Assembly: GCA_964447405.1 (NCBI GenBank)
Contig: CAYUSP010000001.1
Coordinates: 1-64,000 of the forward strand
DNA from: JALNZF01 sp964447405
GTDB taxonomy: Bacteria; Nitrospirota; UBA9217
DNA length: 64,000 nucleotides
Reading direction: 5' to 3'
The position numbers and the translations under genes are program-made. Positions 1-7,461 of the stretch are shown here, piece by piece. Numbering within the stretch: position 1 is the first letter of the stretch; each line of letters begins with the position of its first letter. The notes under the pieces were generated by a model. That model had not been told where the DNA came from, did no database searches, and worked only from the letters and a program-made list of their open reading frames with translations.

Positions 1-78
1 AGGGACGGGAACGGATAGGCAGAACCTAAAGCGGCAGCAACCAGCTCTCTACTCTACCCATAGTGGGCCCGACGGGCA

Positions 79-258
79 TCATTTTAATCTCAGACGGGCA
101 TTTTTAAAAACCTGCTCTGCAGGTATCGTTTTTACATTTCCCGTCTTATATTCCTGATAGCGACGTTCGGCTTCTTCAATCCATGCACGTTCAGCGTCAG
201 GATCGTCATCGGGTTCCAAACTTCCGATCAGGGAATATATGGGGTCTGGCTTAGGAAA
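79..258 (-). pseudogene. Remnant of an addiction-module antitoxin component (TIGR02574/PF09720-like)
   Basis: Reading leftward from 258 to the TGA at 79-81, an open frame gives about 59 residues rich in acidic and Arg residues. It contains the stretches DPDAERAWIEEAERR and IPAEQVF, which are characteristic of the C-terminal half of the small putative addiction-module component family. The usual N-terminal part is missing: the frame runs straight into a TAA at 259-261 and has no ATG. I read it as a decayed antitoxin fragment. No partner RelE/ParE-type toxin is visible beside it. Confidence 0.55.
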
Positions 259-412
259 TTAGGTATTGATAGAAATACCCACTCGAGCAGTCGAGGCCAG
301 GCTCCAGATACGTAAATGCTTTATGCACGTCATCCGACCGTCATATTTTGTCTCTCTGCATGACCTCCTACCCAGTATTCTGTAAAATGAAATCACACAG
401 CATTGAATAACC

Positions 413-835
413 ATGACGCCGCGAGATAAAATACTAAAGAGAATTCTGGGCGGAACATCGGATACTAACATTGGATTCGATGAACTTTGCGGGTTATTGC
501 GCTCCCTCGGTTTTGCCGAACGAATACGCGGCAGCCATTTTATTTATACGATGGATTCGGTCGATGAGATTCTGAATGTCCAGTCAAAAAGCGAAAAAGA
601 GAAGCCCTATTTGGAGGGGATATCAATGGTTAAATATGAGGTCATTATCTATTGGAACAAGGAGGACGAGGCGTTTATCGCGGAAGTTCCCGAACTGCCG
701 GGATGCGCGGCAGATGGCGCTACGTATCAGGAGGCCATCGCGAACGCTGAAATGATTATCCATGAGTGGATCGAAACCGCAAAAGAGCTCGGGCGTCCGA
801 TCCCCGAGCCGAAAGGCCGATTGGTCTTCGCTTGA
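413..835 (+). CDS. HicA-HicB in-frame fusion (toxin-antitoxin remnant)
   Basis: The first ~70 residues match the HicA mRNA-interferase fold, with the Gly-Ser-His motif (His42) and the EILN segment. The HicA tail that normally follows KPY is missing. The frame runs directly into a full HicB-type partial RNase-H domain from Met72, with the family-typical ending ELGRPIPEPKGRL. An internal ATG at 626 preceded by GGAGGGG is the original hicB start, so free HicB (69 aa) can still be made. HicA normally ends with its own stop just before hicB. Here a deletion appears to have removed that stop and fused the two. The product is probably an inactivated toxin or an antitoxin-tethered toxin. Family assignment is firm; function of the fusion is inference. 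Confidence 0.8.
   Translation: MTPRDKILKRILGGTSDTNIGFDELCGLLRSLGFAERIRGSHFIYTMDSVDEILNVQSKSEKEKPYLEGISMVKYEVIIYWNKEDEAFIAEVPELPGCAADGATYQEAIANAEMIIHEWIETAKELGRPIPEPKGRLVFA
626..835 (+). CDS. hicB: HicB antitoxin, internal start within the fusion
   Basis: The ATG at 626 has a Shine-Dalgarno sequence (GGAGGGG, 613-619) at good spacing and opens a 69-residue HicB-family protein with the EVPELPGC motif. HicB proteins neutralise the HicA RNase by masking its active site. No C-terminal DNA-binding domain is present. This is the ancestral antitoxin gene now nested in the longer fused frame. Confidence 0.6.
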   Translation: MVKYEVIIYWNKEDEAFIAEVPELPGCAADGATYQEAIANAEMIIHEWIETAKELGRPIPEPKGRLVFA

Positions 836-906
836 TTTGGAGGCATGACCCCGTAGGAGTCAGAAGTCCCCGCAAGCGGGGCAGGCATCCGTCAGGAGTC
901 AGGTGT

Positions 907-1497
907 TTACCCTTCCCGCGTGACGAATTTCACGATTACCAACTGGTACAGTCCTGCCATTGTCCCGCCGATAACCGCTCCCAGAATAGCACCTGCAAGC
1001 ACATCAGTAGGATAGTGAACTCCGAGATAAAGCCGCGAGAAGGCGATGGAGGCGGCGAGCGCCAGGGGGTAGAGCCGCCAATTCATGCGTACAAGGCCGC
1101 GGGACAAGAAAAAAAGCGGTGTCGCAAATGCGAAGGAGCTTATGGCGTGGCCCGAGGGCATGGAGAATGACTTGGGGCACGACGTGAGGAGCCGAATCCC
1201 CTCAATGGCCCTGCAGGGTCGCACCCGTCCGATCAATTCCTTCAGGTAATTTTCCGCAAAGGTGGAAATATATGCTGCACAACAGGCAATAGCGATGGCG
1301 CTTACTGCTTCGAGGATATGGCGTTTGCCCACGACAGGAACCCGGCTGCTTCCCTGGATTATCACATAGATGAGGAAGGGTGCGACCAAGAGGTAACCCT
1401 GATAGGACAACACGGGCATGAGCACATCGAACCAGAAATTGGCGATACTCTGGTTGAAGAAAAGAAGAAGCTTCGTATCAAGGGATTGCAGGGTCAT
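907..1497 (-). CDS. PAP2-family membrane phosphatase
   Basis: A 196-residue polytopic membrane protein with all three PAP2 superfamily motifs: K-X6-R-P (Lys86...Arg93-Pro94), PSGH (114-117) and S-R-X5-H-X3-D (Ser154, Arg155, His161, Asp165). These form the phosphohistidine active site that cleaves lipid phosphates or diphosphates such as phosphatidate or undecaprenyl diphosphate on the outer face of the inner membrane. The substrate cannot be told from sequence. It follows the DUF190 gene by 15 bp on the same strand and is probably the last gene of a leftward crcB-DUF190-PAP2 group. Confidence 0.88.
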   Translation of the reverse strand: MTLQSLDTKLLLFFNQSIANFWFDVLMPVLSYQGYLLVAPFLIYVIIQGSSRVPVVGKRHILEAVSAIAIACCAAYISTFAENYLKELIGRVRPCRAIEGIRLLTSCPKSFSMPSGHAISSFAFATPLFFLSRGLVRMNWRLYPLALAASIAFSRLYLGVHYPTDVLAGAILGAVIGGTMAGLYQLVIVKFVTREG

Positions 1498-1512
1498 ATC
1501 AGATAGGTGTTT

Positions 1513-1851
1513 TCAGGACTTGTGTTCAGCGCGCTTAATGATAGTCGTATCGCTTATTTCGATGAGCCCGCTTCCGACGACTGAGGATATTTCGCTCAGG
1601 ATTACACTTATCATCTCTTCGGAATCCACGACTTCGATTTTGAGCGGAAGCGTGGTGGATAGCTCCAGGATCTTTGCTGTATGGAGTTTGCCTCCGCTTC
1701 CATAACCGGCTACGCCGCGGAACACGCTCGCCCCGGCTATCTTTCTCTGAGCGAGAATGTCCAGGACCGCTTCATACACGGGTTTCCCATGGACCTTTTT
1801 GTTCTCATCCACGTAGATGGTGAGTTTTTTCGCGGGACCTGGTTTTATCAT
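1513..1851 (-). CDS. DUF190 (UPF0166) PII-like protein
   Basis: A 112-residue cytosolic protein of the DUF190 family, with a ferredoxin-like, PII-type fold. The GASVFRGVAGYGSGGK segment is diagnostic. Proteins of this family are repeatedly found next to crcB fluoride channels, as here, and are thought to have a regulatory role. I chose the ATG at 1851 rather than one seven codons upstream because AAGGAG lies directly before it. Function beyond family membership is unknown. Confidence 0.85.
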   Translation of the reverse strand: MIKPGPAKKLTIYVDENKKVHGKPVYEAVLDILAQRKIAGASVFRGVAGYGSGGKLHTAKILELSTTLPLKIEVVDSEEMISVILSEISSVVGSGLIEISDTTIIKRAEHKS

Positions 1852-1895
1852 CGTGACTCCTTGGTTCAGCATACATCAGGGCTGAAAGTCAAAAC

Positions 1896-2000
1896 CTTTG
1901 ACACTGAAGCGGCGGATAAAGGCCTATGATTTTCACTGATAAGAATTTGGTTATTATCCGCTCTTATCAGAGCTCTTCTCAGTGTCAATCCGTGTCAAAG
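1896..2000. repeat. Intergenic imperfect dyad, word family CTTTGACACTGA
   Basis: The left arm (CTTTGACACTGAAGCGG..GATAA) and the right arm (TTATCCGCTC...GTGTCAAAG) are inverted copies of the same short words around an AT-rich centre. It fills the gap between crcB and the DUF190 gene. It could form a long hairpin in RNA from either strand. Confidence 0.6.
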
Positions 2001-2017
2001 ATGTAAGGTTCAGATCT

Positions 2018-2392
2018 TTATACGCTTTTCGCAATGACTTCACCGAGTTTCAGTGCGACAAATCCTGCCACGACGCTCAATATGACATTCAGCAGCGCGA
2101 TCATCCACTCACCGTCTTTCAGGAGCGCACCTGTTTCGTATTCAAAGGTTGAAAAGGTGGTATAGGCCCCCAGAAAACCGACGACAAGCATCAGCCTCCA
2201 CTGGGGATTCACCATGAAGCGTTCCGTGAACAAGGCCATGAGCAGTCCGATCAGAAAGCTACCGCTAATATTAATGAAGAAAGTGCCGAGCGGGAAGCTT
2301 CTTCCCCAGCGCTCGCCGATCCAGAGCCCGACGCTGTAGCGGGCGATCGCGCCGAGAAAACCGCCGATGCCTATTATGAAAATGTTCACCAT
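2018..2392 (-). CDS. crcB: Fluoride channel CrcB/Fluc
   Basis: A 124-residue protein with four hydrophobic segments and the Fluc signatures: GGFLGAIARY near the N terminus, the Asn-bearing GTFFINISGSFLIG segment, and GFLGAYTTFSTFEYE, whose Phe/Thr/Ser residues line the pore. Fluc proteins work as dual-topology dimers that export fluoride through the inner membrane. It is first in a leftward group with DUF190 and PAP2 genes. I looked upstream for the fluoride riboswitch consensus and did not find a convincing match. Confidence 0.93.
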   Translation of the reverse strand: MVNIFIIGIGGFLGAIARYSVGLWIGERWGRSFPLGTFFINISGSFLIGLLMALFTERFMVNPQWRLMLVVGFLGAYTTFSTFEYETGALLKDGEWMIALLNVILSVVAGFVALKLGEVIAKSV

Positions 2393-2566
2393 CGTTCTCC
2401 TGCCGTGTCATCTGCTCCATTCATATCAGAAGGTGCGTTCCAAGTCAATGGAAATGCCCTGATCACGGTATGACTTCGATCATATAATACTATAGGAAAG
2501 AGGTGTAAAAGAATGTATAATGACATTGTTGGTGAATATATCATTCCTCTAAAAGGAGAACACGAG

Positions 2567-2794
2567 ATGAATAAAGAGCAAGTTGAAGAAGCCCTGAAGC
2601 AAGTGAGGCCGGCGTTGCAGCGGGACGGCGGTGATATCGAACTGGTGAGCGTTGAAGACAGCGGCACGGTAAAAGTACGGCTCAAGGGCGCCTGCGGGTC
2701 GTGTCCGATGTCCACGATGACGCTGAAAAATGGCGTTGAAAAGTACCTGAAAGAGCATCTGCCCGAAGTAAAAGAGGTTGTTCAGGTAGCTTAA
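2567..2794 (+). CDS. NifU C-terminal-domain Fe-S scaffold protein
   Basis: A 75-residue stand-alone Nfu domain with the GACGSCPMS motif (Cys43, Cys46), in which the CxxC pair binds a labile [4Fe-4S] cluster for delivery to target proteins. Its ending (STMTLKNGVE, LPEVKEV) is typical. I chose the ATG at 2567 because AAAAGGAG lies 10 bp upstream; a longer frame from 2513 has no ribosome-binding site. It sits just before the Fe-S-rich Rnf operon, a sensible neighbour, but a terminator-like hairpin separates them. Confidence 0.9.
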   Translation: MNKEQVEEALKQVRPALQRDGGDIELVSVEDSGTVKVRLKGACGSCPMSTMTLKNGVEKYLKEHLPEVKEVVQVA

Positions 2795-2812
2795 CGTCCA
2801 GTGTTTATTTTT

Positions 2813-2857
2813 CGGGCCTCCGGGCCAGGCTGATTCGCCTGCCGGGGGCCTGTTATT
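2813..2857 (+). terminator. Terminator-like hairpin after the Nfu gene
   Basis: A GC-rich imperfect stem (GGGCCTCCGGGCCAGGC against GCCTGCCGGGGGCC, loop TGATTC) followed by TTATTTTAT. The T tract is interrupted, so termination may be partial. Confidence 0.5.
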
Positions 2858-2975
2858 TTATCAAGACCACTCCTCCTCGAGCAGGTTCACGCGCATTTTC
2901 TGCAAGCCTGGTATTCCGCAGTTTTTTACATAACAATCAAGTTGATTCTCAGTCCTCCTCCCGGGAAAAATTCGC

Positions 2976-3004
2976 TTGACACATCACGGTCATTCTGTTA
3001 TAAA
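2976..3004 (+). promoter_or_regulatory. Sigma-70 promoter of the rnf operon
   Basis: TTGACA (2976-2981), a 17-bp spacer and TATAAA (2999-3004): a near-consensus housekeeping promoter about 75 bp upstream of rnfC. It predicts constitutive expression unless an unseen repressor acts. Confidence 0.75.
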
Positions 3005-3079
3005 CTTTTCGGCTTTTTAGATATTCTCGGTCTGTAATTTCATTGTTCATTACATATAAATAATGGCGGGTGAGAAAGC

Positions 3080-4414
3080 ATGGAAGCCACAACCGTAAAA
3101 GCACACGATACGTTCAGCGGAGGTGTGCATCCTGCTGATAATAAGCGACTTACTGCACACAAGCCCACCGTTACCGCAGCCATCCCCACACGAGCAGTCA
3201 TCCCCTTAAGCCAACACATCGGAGCACCCACCAAGTCACTCGTTGTCATTGGACAGGAAGTGAAAAAAGGAGAGAAGATCGGGGAAACCACCGGTTTTGT
3301 TTCCGCGCCGGTCCACGCCTCGATTTCCGGCAAAGTGTCGGCCCTCGGCAGTTTCCCGCACATCCTTGGCATGGATATCCCGGCAGTGGTGATCGAGAGC
3401 GACGGCAAGGATGAATGGATCTCAGGGCTTAAGGAAAATTCAGATTACAACCTTCTGAGTCCCGATGAACTCAAAAAGTTGGTGTCCGACGCGGGCATTG
3501 TGGGTATGGGCGGCGCGACATTCCCCACGCACGTAAAACTCTCGCCACCCAAGGAAAAGCCGATTGATACCGTCATCCTGAACGGCGCGGAGTGCGAACC
3601 CTATCTCACTTCCGATCACCGGCTTATGCTTGAGAAGTCCCGGGAGATCGTCGAAGGCCTCAAGATCCTGCTCCGGATCCTGAACGTGAATAAAGGGTAT
3701 ATCGGCATCGAAGCAAACAAGCCCGATGCGATCGAGGCAATGACCAAGGCTGCTGCCGGTTCACCCGAGATCAAGGTATGGCCGGTCAAGGTGAAATATC
3801 CCCAGGGTGCTGAAAAGATGCTCATCCAGGCCATCGCGGGCAGGACCGTGCCCGCGGGCGGTCTGCCCATGGATATCGGCGTGGTAGTGCAGAACGTCGG
3901 CACTGCCGAAGCCATCTATAGTGCGGTGCGCTTTGGCAGGCCTTTGATCGAACGGTACGTCACCGTAACCGGCAGGGGAGTGAAGGAGCCGAAGAACTTT
4001 TTAGTGAGGATCGGCACGCCATTCTCCCAGCTCATCGCAGAGGCAGGCGGTCTCACAGAAGACGCTGCAAAGGTTATATCGGGCGGTCCCATGATGGGCA
4101 TGAGCCAGTACACGCTTGAGGTTCCGGTCATCAAAGGGACGTCCGGCATAACTGTACTCCTGAAGTCGGAAGTGGGCAGCGGAATTTACGGACCCTGCAT
4201 CCGCTGCGGACGATGCATTGATGCCTGCCCCATGAAACTTCAGCCTTCCTTCCTCGGGCTCTATATTGAAAAAGGGCACTATCAGGATGCCAAAGATTTC
4301 AACCTTATGGACTGTTTTGAGTGCGGGTCCTGCACATTTGTATGTCCGGCGAATCGTCCGATGGTCCAGTGGGTGAAGAAGGCAAAGAAAGAACTGGCGA
4401 AGAAGAAAAGCTAA
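3080..4414 (+). CDS. rnfC: Rnf electron-transport complex subunit RnfC
   Basis: A 444-residue subunit with the RnfC N-terminal barrel, the flavin/NADH-binding middle (GIVGMGGATFPTHVKL, then NGAECEPYL) and two C-terminal [4Fe-4S] motifs (CIRCGRCIDACP and CFECGSCTFVCP). RnfC is the NADH-facing peripheral subunit that passes electrons between NAD(H) and ferredoxin via RnfB, coupled to Na+ or H+ movement. It is the first gene of the C-D-G-E-A-B operon. The next gene starts 117 bp on, with a dyad repeat in between. GGTGAGAAAGC upstream is a modest ribosome-binding site. Confidence 0.96.
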   Translation: MEATTVKAHDTFSGGVHPADNKRLTAHKPTVTAAIPTRAVIPLSQHIGAPTKSLVVIGQEVKKGEKIGETTGFVSAPVHASISGKVSALGSFPHILGMDIPAVVIESDGKDEWISGLKENSDYNLLSPDELKKLVSDAGIVGMGGATFPTHVKLSPPKEKPIDTVILNGAECEPYLTSDHRLMLEKSREIVEGLKILLRILNVNKGYIGIEANKPDAIEAMTKAAAGSPEIKVWPVKVKYPQGAEKMLIQAIAGRTVPAGGLPMDIGVVVQNVGTAEAIYSAVRFGRPLIERYVTVTGRGVKEPKNFLVRIGTPFSQLIAEAGGLTEDAAKVISGGPMMGMSQYTLEVPVIKGTSGITVLLKSEVGSGIYGPCIRCGRCIDACPMKLQPSFLGLYIEKGHYQDAKDFNLMDCFECGSCTFVCPANRPMVQWVKKAKKELAKKKS

Positions 4415-4415
4415 C

Positions 4416-4510
4416 CCAGAGGACAGAAGACAGACCTTCAGAAGTCAGAAAAAGCGGAATCAGCTCTACGCTCCAGTCTGTCCTCCGCGAGTCTGATCTC
4501 TGACATCTGA
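4416..4510. repeat. Intergenic dyad inside the rnf operon (rnfC/rnfD)
   Basis: GAGGACAGAAGACAGAC and CAGAAGTCAG on the left are answered by GTCTGTCCTC and CTGATCTCTGACATCTGA on the right. In RNA this would fold into a long imperfect hairpin between rnfC and rnfD and could set the relative expression of RnfC and the membrane subunits. Confidence 0.6.
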
Positions 4511-4531
4511 TTAGAACGAGGTATATATTAT

Positions 4532-5560
4532 ATGGAAGCTGCTGCGAAGGAAGCACCGAAAGAGCAACCCAAACTGATCGTTTCGATCGGGCCCCACATG
4601 CACGACGAGGAAAGCACGGCGAAGATCATGTGGACCGTGAGCGGCGCATTGCTTCCCGCCACGATCATGTCGGTCTATTACTTTGGCATGCCGGCGATCA
4701 TGGTGATCCTTGTATGTCTCGCAACATCGCTCCTGGCTGAAGCGGGAATGCAGTGGCTGCTGAAAAAGCCCATTACGCTGTCAGACGGAAGCGCCTTCCT
4801 GACGGGCCTGCTGCTGGCAATGAATCTGCCCGCCAATGCGCAGACCCTCTATATCCCTTTTGTTGCGGCCATCGTGGCCATCGTGATCGCCAAGCACCTT
4901 TTTGGAGGACTTGGTTATAATATTTTCAATCCAGCACTGGTCGGCAGGGCATTCGTACTGGTGAGCTTTGCAAAGATCATGACAACGTATGCACCGACGG
5001 TCCACATGGGAATGGATGCAAAAACAATCGCAACGCCGTTGGTGATCCTGAAAGAGGAGGGAATGGCCAAACTCCTCGAGGTCTATCATACCAAGGCTGC
5101 GTTGTACCAGGACCTTTTCCTGGGGAACCGCGCGGGATCGCTTGGCGAAACCTCGGTGGTCGCACTGCTGCTCGGCGCCGTATTTTTGATGATGAAACGA
5201 TATATTACGTGGCATGTCCCGATACCTTTTATTGCCACAGTCGGCATCCTGGCCTGGGCTTTCGGCGGCAAGGACGGGTTGATGACCGGCGACCCGCTGC
5301 TGCACATGATGTCCGGCGGCCTCATCCTGGGCGCTTTCTTCATGGCAACGGATTATGTGACCGGCCCATCGGTCCGCAATGCGCAGATCGTGTTCGGCGT
5401 TGCGTGCGGCGCGCTCACGGTCCTTATCCGTTTGAAGGGCGGCTACCCCGAAGGGGTGATGTTCGCCATCCTTCTTATGAACTGCTTTGCCCCGCTGCTT
5501 GACCGGGGCATGAAAAGCCGCGTCTTCGGCAAGGTTGTGGCCGCGGGGGTGAAAAAATGA
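4532..5560 (+). CDS. rnfD: Rnf complex subunit RnfD
   Basis: A 342-residue polytopic inner-membrane protein of the RnfD/NqrB family, with GLGYNIFNPALVGRAF, GNRAGSLGETS and ATDYVTGP signatures. The DAKTIATPL stretch fits the flavinylation motif Dxx(S/T)xAT, so Thr in this segment probably carries covalent FMN, with Ile in place of the usual Gly. It forms part of the ion-translocating core. Its stop overlaps the rnfG start by 4 bp. Confidence 0.95.
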   Translation: MEAAAKEAPKEQPKLIVSIGPHMHDEESTAKIMWTVSGALLPATIMSVYYFGMPAIMVILVCLATSLLAEAGMQWLLKKPITLSDGSAFLTGLLLAMNLPANAQTLYIPFVAAIVAIVIAKHLFGGLGYNIFNPALVGRAFVLVSFAKIMTTYAPTVHMGMDAKTIATPLVILKEEGMAKLLEVYHTKAALYQDLFLGNRAGSLGETSVVALLLGAVFLMMKRYITWHVPIPFIATVGILAWAFGGKDGLMTGDPLLHMMSGGLILGAFFMATDYVTGPSVRNAQIVFGVACGALTVLIRLKGGYPEGVMFAILLMNCFAPLLDRGMKSRVFGKVVAAGVKK

Positions 5561-6147
5561 AGGAAATGCTGAAGATAACCATAAGCCTTGTCGCTATATT
5601 TATCGCAGCAGGCCTTATCATGGGAGTCACCTATAAGTACACGTCCCCGGTGCGGTTCGTTGCGGAAAAAAAAGAAAAAGAAGAAGCCCTGAAAGCCATG
5701 GCCCCTGATGCAACCGACCCTATCGTGCCCGCAGGGAATTGGAGCAGCAGCCACGGCAAACCTTATGAATATTACATGGCTACTGCCGGCGGAAAAACGG
5801 TTGCCTACATATCGAGCACTGCCGGCAAGGGATATTCAAGCTATATCGCGATGCTCGTATCAACAGATATAGACCTGAAGGTGAAGGATGTGAAGATCCT
5901 GCACCATGGTGAGACTCCCGGACTTGGGGATCAGGTCGAGGAAATGAGCTTTATTGACCAGTTCAAGGGCAAGTCGCTCACGCAGCTCGTTCTCCTGAAG
6001 ACGGAAACGAAGGAAAATATTCAGGCAATATCCGGTGCGACAATATCGAGCCGCGCGGTAACCAACGGTGTGAAGGATGCGGTGCAGACACTTGTCGATA
6101 AGTATGGCGCAGGGATCAAGACCGCTGTGCAGGGGGTGGCGAAATGA
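5557..6147 (+). CDS. rnfG: Rnf complex subunit RnfG (covalent FMN)
   Basis: A 196-residue subunit with one N-terminal membrane anchor (about residues 7-27) and a periplasmic FMN-binding domain. The SGATISSRAV motif places the FMN on the Thr of SGAT through a phosphoester bond. GYSSYIAMLVSTD and HHGETPGLGDQVE match the family. It relays electrons within the membrane-bound Rnf core. It starts in the ATGA overlap with rnfD and ends in an ATGA overlap with rnfE. Confidence 0.95.
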   Translation: MKEMLKITISLVAIFIAAGLIMGVTYKYTSPVRFVAEKKEKEEALKAMAPDATDPIVPAGNWSSSHGKPYEYYMATAGGKTVAYISSTAGKGYSSYIAMLVSTDIDLKVKDVKILHHGETPGLGDQVEEMSFIDQFKGKSLTQLVLLKTETKENIQAISGATISSRAVTNGVKDAVQTLVDKYGAGIKTAVQGVAK

Positions 6148-6773
6148 GCAATGAAGTCAATTACGGGGCTATCATCAAGAACGGCATCTTTGGTGAAAAT
6201 CCGGTCTTCCGCCTGGCTCTCTCGCTTTGTCCCGCCGTTGCGGTCACGAGCGGCGTGAAGAATGGCTTCCTGATGGGTGTGGCTGTGTTCTTTGTCATGA
6301 TCATGGTCAATGCAACGGTATCCCTCCTGAGAAAATTTATCAATCCGAAAGTCCGCATTCCTTCTTACATGTTCATCATTGCCACCTGGGTCACGGTGAC
6401 CGATCTCGTGATGGCCGCCTTTGCGCGGGATGTGTACAAGCAAATGGGCCTGTATATCATGCTCATCGTTGCCTTTGCCATTGTGCTTTCCCGTGCGGAG
6501 ATGTTCGCCAGCAAAAATAAACTTCTCCCGTCGATTGTTGACGGCGCTGCCATGGGCATGGGATTTCTTCTCGCACTTGTGCTCCTCGGTATTTTCAGGG
6601 AACTCCTCGGCAAAGGATCGCTCTGGGGTATGCAGCTCCTGCCCGGCAAGCCGTTGCTGATCATGATCATGCCTGCGGGAGGTTTCTTTGCCATGGGTCT
6701 CATGATGGGCTGGCTCAACTGGATCGACCGGAAGTTCTTCGGCGGTTCGGGAGCGAGCAGCGGCGGACATTAA
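6144..6773 (+). CDS. rnfE: Rnf complex subunit RnfE
   Basis: A 209-residue membrane protein of the RnfE/NqrD family with six hydrophobic segments. The N-terminal NGIFGENPVFRLALSLCPA motif carries the Cys that, with RnfA, is thought to hold an intramembrane Fe-S centre. It is translationally coupled to rnfG. Confidence 0.95.
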   Translation: MSNEVNYGAIIKNGIFGENPVFRLALSLCPAVAVTSGVKNGFLMGVAVFFVMIMVNATVSLLRKFINPKVRIPSYMFIIATWVTVTDLVMAAFARDVYKQMGLYIMLIVAFAIVLSRAEMFASKNKLLPSIVDGAAMGMGFLLALVLLGIFRELLGKGSLWGMQLLPGKPLLIMIMPAGGFFAMGLMMGWLNWIDRKFFGGSGASSGGH

Positions 6774-6847
6774 TATCAATGCGGGGTACGAGATGCGGAA
6801 GGAACAGCGCATACCCGTGCCCGTAATGCAGTTTTCCGGAGGACATT

Positions 6848-7435
6848 ATGTGGGAAGATGTAGTCACCATATTCATAGCATCGGCTCTTATTAACAATTT
6901 TGTTTTTTCCCGTTACCTCGGGCTCTGCATATTCTTTGGTGTGACCAAGAAAATGGAAACATCCATCGGGATGAGCTTCACCTTCACCGCGGTGATGCTT
7001 ATCGGCGCATCCTTGAACTGGTTTATTTACAAATATGTCATGATTCCTTTACACCTGGGATTTCTGAAGATCGTTATTTTTATCGGAGTGATCGCCGCCT
7101 TTGTTCAGGCTGCGGATACGATCATGAAGAAAGTTACCCCTGCGCTTTATTACAAGTTGGGTATCTACCTCGCACTGATCGTGACGAACTGCATCATCCT
7201 GGCAGTGCCGCTCATCAACGCCGAGGAGTACGCCGACAACCTGTTCAAGAGCATGGCCCTGGCAGTGGGTTCGGGGCTCGGCTTCAGCCTCGCTCTCATT
7301 ATCATGGCGAGCATCCGTGAAAAGCTGGAGCTTGCCGATGTTCCTAAATCGTTCCAGGGGCTTCCCATTTCATTCGTATTGACCGGCCTGATCGCCTTGG
7401 CGTTCCTGGGATTCTCCGGGATGATCACGTTGTAA
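6848..7435 (+). CDS. rnfA: Rnf complex subunit RnfA
   Basis: A 195-residue membrane protein, the inverted-topology sister of RnfE (RnfA/NqrE family), with NNFVFSRYLGLCIFFGV near the N terminus and TNCIILAVPL in the fifth segment. The conserved Cys residues in these two segments are the proposed intramembrane iron ligands. GGAGG precedes the ATG. Confidence 0.96.
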   Translation: MWEDVVTIFIASALINNFVFSRYLGLCIFFGVTKKMETSIGMSFTFTAVMLIGASLNWFIYKYVMIPLHLGFLKIVIFIGVIAAFVQAADTIMKKVTPALYYKLGIYLALIVTNCIILAVPLINAEEYADNLFKSMALAVGSGLGFSLALIIMASIREKLELADVPKSFQGLPISFVLTGLIALAFLGFSGMITL

Positions 7436-7461
7436 TAAATTTACCCGTAAGGGGATTATCC

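Noticed and set aside
2393..2480. Possible fluoride riboswitch upstream of crcB
   Set aside because: A stretch like GCAGATGACACGGCAGGAG is present leftward, but the rest of the crcB-motif consensus and its pseudoknot pairing could not be found by eye.
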